Source of the DNA: Ceratopteris richardii
Lineage: Eukaryota > Streptophyta > Polypodiopsida > Polypodiales > Pteridaceae
Direction of reading: 5' to 3'
Length of the DNA: 64,000 nucleotides
NCBI GenBank assembly: GCA_020310875.1
Contig: CM035433.1
Span: 112,682,000 to 112,745,999, forward strand
Shown one piece after another: positions 55,536-64,000 of this stretch (position 1 is its first letter; every line of letters starts with the position of its first letter). The notes beneath the pieces are model-generated. The model was not told where the DNA came from. It ran no database searches and saw only the letters and a program-made list of their open reading frames with translations. A program made the position numbers and the translations under genes.

Positions 55536-57132
55536 ATACATTAGGTATCCCAAGCACACATTGGTCCCTGCTCATTTTCTTTAAGGTCCTTTCACCTATA
55601 TGACCTAATCTCTTGTGCCATATTTCTAATTCTGAAAGTGTTTGATCCTTGTAATTGTATAAAGCAATGTTTTTGGTGTCTTCTAGCTCAAAAGTAAATA
55701 ATCAACCTGATTTTTCTCCCTTGGCTATCCTTTTGAATACATGTCTTGGGTCCTCTACATATGCTCCATGTTGATTGAACCTGACCTGCAAACCTTTCTC
55801 CACAATCTGACCAACACTCATTAAGTTTTTGGTAATGGTTGGTACATAAAGTACCCTGCTCAATAGGTTCTGGTTACCATCACAAGTTTTTACATTTCCA
55901 ATCTTTACTACAGAATGCTTAGTATCATCACCTGTCTGTACTTGATGTTTGCCCTTTGGTTCCTCAAGATCAGAGAGTAGTGCCACATTGCCAGCTACAT
56001 GATTAGAACATCCTGAATCAATATAAAACAGATGATCATCATTGATACCTGACTTGGAAGTCATATTCATGATCAATAGGGAGTCATCTTGCTCCTCTGT
56101 GTAGTTGTTGTAGTCTTTCCTATTTCTGAATCCTCCTTGGTAGTTACCATTATGGTTGTTATTGTGATTATTGTTGTAGTTATTGTTGTAGCCATTGTAG
56201 CCTTGGTGTTGGTTGAACCTTCCTCTACCTTGAGAGTATCCACCTCTTTGATAGCCTCTTCCTCTCTGATTTTTGTAATTTCTATCGCACTCATCTGTGG
56301 TGAGGTTAGAGAGTCCACAAATATTACATGGTGGTGAATTGTAGAGTCTCCCCCTACCTTGCTTACCTCCTCTGCCCCTGCCTCTTGAAGATCTACCTCT
56401 CCCTGCATAGTTGGCTTGGGAGGTAGACCCTTCATCTTCTTGCTTTTTACCTTTACCTTTGTCTTTAATCTTTTTATCAGTATATAGGGCAGAAGGAGTG
56501 TTACCTTTAGATGTATCTCCAACCTTTGTGAACTTTGCTTCATGTGTGAATAGTTGGCCCATCAGAGTTGTGAGATCTGGGGTATGCATATCCATGTAGA
56601 GATCCATTGCAGTGGTGAAGCTTTCCCACTTATCATCTGCCTTTAGTCCATTGGTTACTTGCCTTACTATTTGTTCCTCTTCAATCTCCTCTCCTATGCT
56701 TGCTAATTGGTCTGCCACATCCTTGATCTTGGTCACAAATTCTGAGACTGATTGCTTTGGTTGCTTCCTAAGGGTTGTGAATTCAATCCACAATTGATTC
56801 TTCCTGGCCCTTGTATTAGATGAAAAATATGATGACAAGGTTTCCCAAGTTTCTTGGGAAGTCTTACAATTCCTGATGTGAGGTAAAAGGAAATCAGATA
56901 TAGAGTTAAGAAGATAAGACCTTGCCAATGCATCTTTTGCACACCATGTATTAAGCCTTTCTTGTTCTTCCTTGGTGGGTAGACCCCTTGCTTTGAATGA
57001 GGGCAATTCCTCATCTCCTGAGATGAATCCAAACAGACTTCTTCCTTGTAGATAGGTCTTCATCCTCAGAGACCAAGCTTGGTAATTGTTCCTGTCCAAT
57101 TTATCAATGAATCAAGGAAAACCATCTGCCAT
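55536..57132 (-). pseudogene. copia element 3 gag, protease and pre-integrase (N-terminal part)
   Basis: The start codon at 57132 (MADGFP) is followed by a TGA at codon 7 (57114-57112). The frame then continues with FIDKL and MDRNNYQAWSLRMKTYLQGR. The gag has a zinc knuckle [14 protein letters not shown], in which Leu replaces the His of relatives. The protease is [15 protein letters not shown] second TGA (about 55702) interrupts [13 protein letters not shown]. The segment ends in [13 protein letters not shown] at the nested element and continues in register at 49054. Confidence 0.9.
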
Positions 57133-57144
57133 GTTACCTTGTTT

Positions 57145-57156
57145 GCTCTGATACCA
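57145..57156 (-). other. primer-binding site of copia element 3
   Basis: TGGTATCAGAGC on the minus strand, one base from the 5' LTR. Confidence 0.9.
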
Positions 57157-57157
57157 T

Positions 57158-58224
57158 TGTTGGGAAAGATGGATGGATCCTCCAGAAGATTAAGTAGGTG
57201 CTGCTAATCCTGCTTTGCACCAGCCCTCAGTGACTCCAGATATGATTAGTAGACACCCTTAGCTTCCAAATGATACCAAGAAATGCTATATGTACTTTGG
57301 AAAAGGTTTGGGTAATGACTTGATCAAAACAGATGAGTTTGTGAGTCACAAAGCTAGAAAACTTTCTAATTTGGTGTTGATACCTGCTCAGTCTTTCACT
57401 CAGTATGACCAGTACACTTACAATTGGCAAAATTCCTTCTAGAGGTATTCTATTACTTAGTAAGCTACCATTTGCAAGTGGAATCATTCGAAATGATAAA
57501 CTATACTAGGAGAAATAACTTTAGCAAATTTATGGACACCCCCGACTTTTTAGGAAGTATGCAGACAAATACCAGTGAGCACTTTGACGGCGATTTCTCG
57601 AGATTGGCTGAACCAAGATGCTTCAAACTTTGTATGCTTGTAGTATGCTTTGAGCTGGATCCACCAAGCTTTGAATCACTTGATTTGGTGAAGTAGGCAC
57701 TGAGATATGCCTCTTTGAAGTTGGCAGACTTGAAGTGGTACACTCAAATAACACAGAATTGATGTATGTGAATATATCTATTAATTGACATAATTGTACA
57801 ATCTCATTAGCATGATAACCATAGCTAGATGAGGTAATGAGGTATGGGCTTCAATGTAGCACTCATAAACTCTCAGATACAACTGATAGATATCTCGGGA
57901 AGTGAGCTAGAATAAGCTAAGCTACGCGCAACTTTTGTCTTGCATCTTTTATAAGGTTGAGTTGAAACTTCAAATTTGAGTTCAAATTCAAACTCCTAGA
58001 ATCTTTCACCTAAAAGGTAATGAGATATTCTCTCAATCATCCAACAACTTTTTCCACGACTCTAATCAAGTAGGTGTGTACATAAGAAATGCCAAGTCTT
58101 TTAGACTTTTACAAGGAGTAAAATGGTAAGAACTTATAAGCATAAGTTCCTATGTTCCTTCCTTCAAGTAGTGTCTTCATGAAGTAATCCAAGCCAAATT
58201 GTGAAGGCTTGAATTGCACCAACA
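57158..58224 (-). repeat. 5' LTR of copia element 3
   Basis: 1,067 bp, differing from 45316-46383 at only a few sites, for example one missing G near 57454. The element is therefore young. Confidence 0.92.
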
Positions 58225-58429
58225 TAATCACTCAAAAGGACCTCATAACGACTGATATATGAAAGTTTGAAGAGAGGTATGTCTCTGATGAGGCACCGAA
58301 TAGACACAAGAAAGAAGATCTGTAAAAACGCCTAATTGTGTGGAGTTTTCTCATTGTACATTTTACAAAAACTGATCTACCTATATAGTAAAAGTTGTAA
58401 GCTTTGCAACGCAACAAGTATACTTACAC
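58225..58429. other. short unassigned right flank of copia element 3
   Basis: About 200 bp with no coding frame supported. It would have been joined to 44869-45315 before copia element 3 inserted. Confidence 0.4.
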
Positions 58430-61080
58430 TAAATGTAATATCCTTCCTTGTTAAAGTTGCATATATAAGAGAACAAATCAAAGACATGTAGATAAGTGGA
58501 TCTTCTAAAGGTTCACCATCTTCTACACTGTACTTCACATTGGGTACCATCGGATTACTGATACTCTTGCAATGCTCCATGCCATATTTCTTTAACAAAT
58601 CTGAAATATACTTTCTTTGTAGAAGATATATGCCATCTTCCTTCTTCATAACTTCAATTCCAAGAATGTACGTCAGTTCTCCTAAATCTGAAATTTTAAA
58701 TTCAGATCCAAGCTCTGCTTTGATCCTGGCTATCTCACCTTCATTGTTTCCTGTGATTATCAAGTCATCCACATAAATTGAGATATAAACAATCAATGAT
58801 CCTTCAACCTTAACATACAAAGAAGTATCTGCATTTGAACACCTGTATCCCTGCTTTTCAAGAAACTTTACCAATCTAAAATTCCAAGCCCTTGGAGCTT
58901 GCTTAAGACCATACAATGCTTTCAAGAGTTTACATACATGAGTAGGCTTCTTGGAATCTTCATAACCTGCTGGTTGCTCCATGTACACATCTTCTTTTAA
59001 ATCACCATTGAGAAATGCATTTTTTATATCTAATTGATAAAGATTCCATACCTTGCTTGCAGCAACACTTATTAATGTCCTTATTGTTGATATTTGGCAA
59101 CAGGAGAAAATGTCTCCTCATAATCGATGCCATAACTCTGTGCATAACCTTTACAAACAAGCCTTGCCTTATATCTACTTACTGAACCATCACTGTTTCT
59201 CTTTATCCTATACACCCATTTGTTACCAATTACCTTCATGTTAGGTTGCCTTGGAACTAAACTCCATGTATTGTTCTCATACAAAGCTATCATTTCTTCA
59301 TCCATTGCTTTAACCCATTTCTTTACCTTTGACGCTTCTTTAAAAGTTGTTGGTTCCTGCTCCTCAAGAAGTTTTGCAATATAAACTTCATGAGAAAATC
59401 TTTGCGGTTGCCTTCTTTCTCTTACTGGATACCTTGATTGGCTTCTTGTCCTACCATGCTTTTCTTGCCTTCGAGTTTGAGTTCTTCTTGATGTAGAACC
59501 TTCACTTTCTTCTTCCTGTGACTCAATTTCCTTTGAAATCAAATCGAGAATTTTCTTCAACTTCTAATTGGGGGGAGTTGCCTCTTCATGTGTAATTTGA
59601 CTCTCTAGTGAACTTGGCTCTTCTTCGTGACTTCTTGTAGTTTCTTCTTCATCTACCTGCACTTCATGTTTATACCAAGATTTATCTTCATGAAAAATAA
59701 CATCTCTCGAAATAATTACCTCTCCCGTATCTGGGTTCACACATCTATATCCTGGTTGCCCTTCTGCCATACCAATGAAAACCATCTTTTGTGACCTTGG
59801 ATCCAACTTTGACCTTAACTGTTGTGGAACATGAACAAAACATATGCTTCCAAAAATTCTACAATTAGCAATATCTGGTTTTGATCCATAAAACAATTCA
59901 TAAGGTGCTTGTTGTACATGACTTTGAGTAGGTGGTAACATGTTCATCACATAAACTGCCATACTGCATGCCTTAACCCAAAAAATAGGTGGTAAGTCCT
60001 TTTCATTTAACATGCACCTACCCATCTCCAAGATAGAACTGTTTCTTCTTTCGGCCACACCATTTTGTTGAGGTGTGTATCTGTTTGTAGTCTCCTTTTT
60101 AATTCCTTCTTCCTCCAAAAATGCAAGAAATTGATTAGAAAAATATTCACCTCCTCCATCTGATCTCAACCTTCTTATGCTTTGACCTGTTTGCTTTTCA
60201 ACCAATGATTTAAACTTTTTGAATATGTCAAACACTTCGGATTTGTATTTCATAAAATAAATGAATGTAAACTTTGAGAAGTCATCAATAAATGTGACAA
60301 AGTACTTGCTACCTGCCATGGATTCTTCTTGAGATGGACCCCATACATCAGTATGAATCAAGTCCAAAATACCTCTCCTTTGCAATCCTGCTTTTGAAAA
60401 AGGACTTCGTACCTGTTTTCCAAACTGACATGCCTCGCAAACAAAATCCAAATCTTGCTTAGGTAATTGTGGTAAACCTTCAAGCAATGATTTCTTTGCA
60501 ATATCTTTTAACCTGCCAACACTGATGTGTCCTAATCTTTTATGCCATAAATCCAATTGACTTACTTGAGTCCCATTAACCATTGTATAACCTGCATAAT
60601 CTAGAACTTCAACTTCATAAGTATATAATCTGTTTACCTTTTGTCCTTTTATAACAAAATTTCCATCCTTCTTCTGATAAGCATGCCACTGATTATTGTC
60701 AAAATCGACGTTTACTCCATTGTCCTCCATCTGTCCAACTGAAATCAAATTTCTTGTAATGGTAGGAACAAACAAAACATCTCTAAGAGTGACATGTTCA
60801 TTAAGTGGAAAATCACCAATGTAAACTACCTCATGCTCAGTACTATCTCCTGTAGCAACTGTGACTCTTGAATCAGGTTTGTGTAAGTTCACAAACATAT
60901 TCATGTTGTGACTCATGTGGTTTGAGCAACCACTATCTACATACCAAGTTTTGTTGTTTACCTTCCTCTTATGTGTCTCTGTATGCATAGCCATAAGAAC
61001 GTTTCCTTCTGTTAGCTCATGAACTGGTCGATTTCGATGCACTAACATGCCCATTTTGGAAAGTATTTGTTTGAACATAG
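58430..61080 (-). pseudogene. Ty1/copia element 5, second lineage, truncated at both ends
   Basis: The minus frame opens near 61078 within the protease region (KTWYVDSGCSNHMSHNMNMF). It continues through pre-integrase ([34 protein letters not shown]), integrase ([30 protein letters not shown]) and RT ([31 protein letters not shown]). A TAG at 59563-59561 follows the integrase, and a 1-nt deletion near 59090 in SPVAKISTIR breaks RT. The copy ends at YATLTRKDITFSVSI (about 58430), so RNase H, gag and both LTRs are absent. The wording differs clearly from elements 1-4. Confidence 0.9.
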
Positions 61081-61084
61081 GTGT

Positions 61085-61690
61085 TTTGCAATAAGAATAG
61101 ATGGCCGGTGTTTTGCTTCAGTGGCTGTATTGAAAGCTTGTGCAAGACTTAAATGTATTGACGGTGGGCAGGAGCTGTATGCAGAAATTGTGAAAATGGG
61201 ATGCAATGATGATTTGTATGCATGCAACAGTCTATTGGATATGGCATGTCGATCATGGTCACGGTGAGGAAGCTCTTAAGCGTTTCAAGGGATGCAAGAT
61301 GAGGGTATCCCTGTAGATGTTGTTACCTATACCTCTACCCTGAAAGCATGTGCAAGTATAAAAGCAATAGATAAGGGCCTTGAACTTCATATGAAGATCT
61401 CACATAATGGATTATTGGAGAATGATCTTCTGTTGGCAATACTTTATTAGACATGTACATCAAATGTGAAGATTTGGTCAGAGCTCGTGATCTTTTTGAT
61501 AAATTTTAGTACGTGACGCTGTTTCATGGACTTTCCTCATCGCAGGATATGCTGAAAAAGGTTTGCTAGTAAATGCAAAAGAATTGTTTGACCAGCTTTC
61601 ATCTTGGAATATTGGTTCTTGGAATGCATTAATAACAGGGTACATTGAGCATGGGTTAAGGGAGAGGTGATCGTCGCTCTGCAGATGTAA
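61085..61690 (+). pseudogene. PPR protein gene fragment
   Basis: Plus-strand PPR repeats start right at the edge of copia element 5: DGRCFASVAVLKACARLKCI, DGGQELYAEIVKMG, YACNSLLDM. After frame changes come DEGIPVDVVTYTSTLKACAS, IDKGLELHMKISHNGLLEND, then RDAVSWTFLIAGYAEKGLL and GSWNALITGYIEHGLR. This is the PLS type of organelle RNA-binding PPR protein. Several frameshifts and stops are present, so the piece is dead. It resembles but does not duplicate the fragment at about 38010-38500. Confidence 0.8.
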
Positions 61691-62090
61691 GAGGGAGCAT
61701 TTCCATGGTTTGGTGCAGGACTAATATAGGGATCTCAACATTGAAGGAGTATCATATGAGTATTTTGAGGGTAAAATCACAAGCAATGTAAACTGTCATA
61801 GTGACATGGATGTAGGACCTTTGTGTGATTGTGATAGCCGGGTTTGGGGCATTGAATTGCACAGCTTAAGGTTTGGAAACAGAATCGTTGATTCTAAGCA
61901 GTTGTGTCATACATATCATCGAATAAATATCATGTAAAGCAGACTACGTTTGAAGCTCATGAGAATGTATTTTCATTATTGGCTTCAATATGACTTTATT
62001 GGAACCTTCAGTTTATGAGTTATGGTTTTTGAATATGTTCGTGATTGAACAGATAAGGAATCTTGTTGTCTTTGGGATATTGAAGTTGAT
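61691..62090. other. unassigned stretch
   Basis: About 400 bp between the PPR and SMP-domain fragments with no supported coding frame. Confidence 0.4.
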
Positions 62091-62490
62091 ATTCAGGCCG
62101 CTCAAAGAACAGTTTCCAGGATTTGGTGTTGTGACCATTTCCTTAAAAGAACCTGTTGATTGGTTAAATCGAGAACTCGAGGAAGTTTGGCCCTCATTAA
62201 ACAAGGCGGCTTCGGGGCTGCTGAAAGTGATTCTCCAGTCAGTGCTGGATCCATACAAGTTCAGCATCATACGTAGCAGCCATAATACCAACACCAGTCG
62301 CAAAAACATACAAAATCACCATAAAATCAATTACATTAGGGACAGTTAGTCCACTTTTCAACGGTGTGAAATTTTCTGCTGGTGGTGAAGATGAGGCAAT
62401 TCTAGAAGTTGCACTTGATTGGCGTCATGGCCAAGATGCTAAAATTGTCATTGAATTGCAAACGACTGGTCCGCTACTAACTGTACAGAA
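62091..62490 (+). pseudogene. SMP-domain (plant synaptotagmin-like) gene fragment
   Basis: The plus frame has EPVDWLNRELEEVWPSLNKA, ASGLLKVILQSVLDPYKFSI. After a frame change of one base comes IKSITLGTVSPLFNGVKFSA, GGEDEAILEVALDWRHGQDA and KIVIELQTTGPLLTVQ. This is the start of the synaptotagmin-like lipid-binding (SMP) domain of plant C2-domain proteins that tether the ER to other membranes. The C2 domains are not present. The frame change and missing parts suggest a pseudogene. A short unrelated insert or an unspliced intron between the two halves cannot be excluded. Confidence 0.7.
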
Positions 62491-62590
62491 AGGATGTCAA
62501 TATAGAGCCTGAAATAGCTATAGTGGCTATCCTTATCGTGTGTTGAATGTTTGGCTTTAGCATATTGCTTGCCATGCAGTTGAGGGTTGT

Positions 62591-63555
62591 TTGTCTTTCC
62601 ATTTATTCAGGGCCCACCTCAGATGCAATATGAGGCGGCTTCTACAAAAAAGGGGTAGGCCGTTTTTTAGCGGCTCTGACAAAGAAACAGAAAAAGGGGG
62701 GTGTTGGGGGCTCGATGTGGCAGTGCGGACCCTCTGGTATCGACATTGGACCCTGGAGCTACGATCTGTACCTACTCTCTTGGCTTGCTTGCTCTTCATG
62801 CTTGCTGCGTTATGTGTTGAGGCGGTTGCCGTCCAGTTTGTTACTGCGGTCCTTGGACTCTCATGGCACTGGTCCACACCTCTTCTGCCAGACACCGGTC
62901 AATGGTTACTACTTGCACTTAACGAGCATCTTCCAACTCCTGTCGCAGAGTTTTTACGGGCCCATCTTTTCATATTAAATTATTATCTGATGCTTTTCCT
63001 CATGTTGGCTGTTGGGGGGGGTTGTGTTGGACATTGTAAAAACCGCCTGGGTTTGGCGGTGGTGATCGGTACATGTTACTATGGGCATTGGAAGATTTGT
63101 CAGGGGCCCTTACTTTTGTTGCTACCATTCTTCCCTCAGCACGTCCATGGTGGGCATATGCCAGATTTCGTGTTCCGGAGCATCCGTATCCATGGGCCCA
63201 GAAATGCTACACTCCATATGCTAGTGATCCAAATAAGTTCAAGTTTTTGGGAGTTCAGAAAAAAAGATATATGCTCCACCCTGAGAATACAAAAGGGGAG
63301 TATGATCCTGACTGGGGGGTTCGAAGGGGTAGTTTTGGGTTGGAAAGTGCTCACGACAGAGGTCAATATTCAGAAGGTGAAGCTGGAGGAAGCAGCGCTA
63401 CTACCGGCATTGGCTATAATATACGAGGGTGGAGAGATGGTCGACCTGCAATAGCCTCACTAGCACAATCTCCGGGTTTCGCGTTCTTCCCCCCCTTCTT
63501 TTCATCAAAATTCTTAAGTGTGAACATTATCACAGCTTGCAAAAGCATTGTATAG
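62591..63555 (+). other. open frames of unknown meaning, higher GC
   Basis: Two overlapping plus frames are long here: 62591-63454 (287 codons, hydrophobic, starting MSFHLFRAHLRCNMRRLLQK) and 63073-63555. The second includes ARFRVPEHPYPWAQKCYTPY and a following KFKFLGVQKKRYMLHPENTK stretch that reads like a real protein. In the first, the high leucine and tryptophan content may come from the GC-rich composition. I recognise neither. If there is a gene fragment, the second frame is the better candidate over about 63130-63330. Confidence 0.3.
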
Positions 63556-64000
63556 TGATCCACATTTGGTTGTTACTTTACAAGTGCATGTCTGGGGCAC
63601 TTCCCCAAGGGCACTTAAGTTGGTGTTTTACTTTTGAAAGTCGTTGTTGCAGTGGAATCTGCCAAGGGCATCATACTCAGTCGTTTTAAGTTACGGGGTC
63701 ATTAGGAATATCGTGCCATGGCAGTAAAGTCAGAAGTCTGGCCTCCTGCTGTCAAGTCTGCATAGTAAAATTTGTTCTCTTGGAAGTTAGGGAGTTATAA
63801 CTTGGACTTGGCGAACTTAGTCTAGCTATGGACAGTGATGTTTTAGAAATGCCCAAATAGGAAGGTTCTAGTCCTGCGCATTGATTTTTCTCTTTGTTGT
63901 AACGGTCGAGCAGATTTGGTAAGGTTTTGATTTGTGATGAATGTTCTCAATTTGTTGATGGCTATTCATGAATGTCAAAGGGAATCGGCTCTGAAGAGGT
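63556..64000. other. unassigned sequence at window end
   Basis: No supported coding frame, repeat or RNA gene is seen in the last 445 bases. Confidence 0.4.

Larger units (their letters stand above)
45316..58224 (-). mobile_element. Ty1/copia element 3, full length, split by copia element 4
   Basis: A minus-strand element of about 6.4 kb once the nested element is removed. It has LTRs of 1,068 and 1,067 bp that are almost identical, a primer-binding site and a polypurine tract. The flanks are AAATC on the left (45311-45315) and TAATC on the right (58225-58229), a target duplication with one mismatch. The polyprotein has three nonsense codons besides the insertion. Confidence 0.92.

Noticed and set aside
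62591-63454. A 287-codon host membrane protein gene
   Set aside because: The overlapping frame 63073-63555 looks more protein-like, and the Leu/Trp-rich composition follows from local base content. No family was recognised, so it is kept only as an open question.
1-64000. tRNA, rRNA or small RNA genes
   Set aside because: No cloverleaf-like sequence with A and B boxes and no rRNA segment was noticed. The tRNA-like strings present are primer-binding sites of retroelements.

Overview
The window looks like repeat-rich intergenic DNA from a large land-plant genome, most likely a fern. That guess rests on the density of nested LTR retrotransposons, the low GC, and broken plant PPR and SMP-domain gene copies whose PPR style resembles fern PPR genes. 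I found no intact host gene, no rRNA or tRNA gene and no CRISPR array. Nearly every base that can be explained belongs to LTR retrotransposons or their relics.

Left part, 0.3-26.4 kb. A degenerate copia relic (0.3-1.2 kb) is followed by a very large minus-strand Ty3/gypsy-type element (1.5-26.4 kb). Its gag was split by two later insertions. One is a 5.2 kb LTR element with no recognisable coding capacity (10195-15410, 5-bp target duplication CTGGG). The other is a 6.55 kb copia element (15734-22286, duplication ATGAT). With both removed, the host element is about 13.1 kb. It has a right-hand (5') LTR, a primer-binding site, a leader packed with GTCRATCGCGATYGAC palindromes, and a gag-pol frame of about 3,000 codons. 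Its layout is unusual: variant zinc knuckles, a first retropepsin, RT, RNase H, two successive integrase-type HHCC modules, an integrase core, a second retropepsin-like domain after the integrase, a WVPK-repeat tail, and a separate 3' ORF. No left LTR is visible.

Middle, 26.4-39.5 kb. A broken relative of the same gypsy family lies on the plus strand (26.4-28.4 kb), cut exactly at the large element's LTR edge. Next comes a 3 kb stretch with scattered coding-like fragments of unidentified genes. A plus-strand element follows (31.7-39.1 kb) that has gag and protease but no RT or integrase. It carries an extra small ORF, a (TA)n tract, three GC-rich tandem repeats and a decayed PPR gene fragment directly before its right terminal repeat. 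Remnants of gypsy 3' ends follow.

Right part, 42-64 kb. There are four copia copies. The first is a truncated element (42.2-44.9 kb). The second is a full-length minus element (45.3-58.2 kb), inside which a nearly intact plus-strand relative has inserted (49060-55535, duplication ATACA). The last is a truncated copy of another copia lineage (58.4-61.1 kb). It abuts a PPR pseudogene and a fragment of an SMP-domain (plant synaptotagmin-like) gene. The final 1.5 kb holds open but unidentified frames.

The strongest candidate for something undescribed is the host gypsy lineage with duplicated integrase zinc modules, two retropepsins and a palindrome-rich leader. Domain calls come from motifs read by eye; no database search was run.
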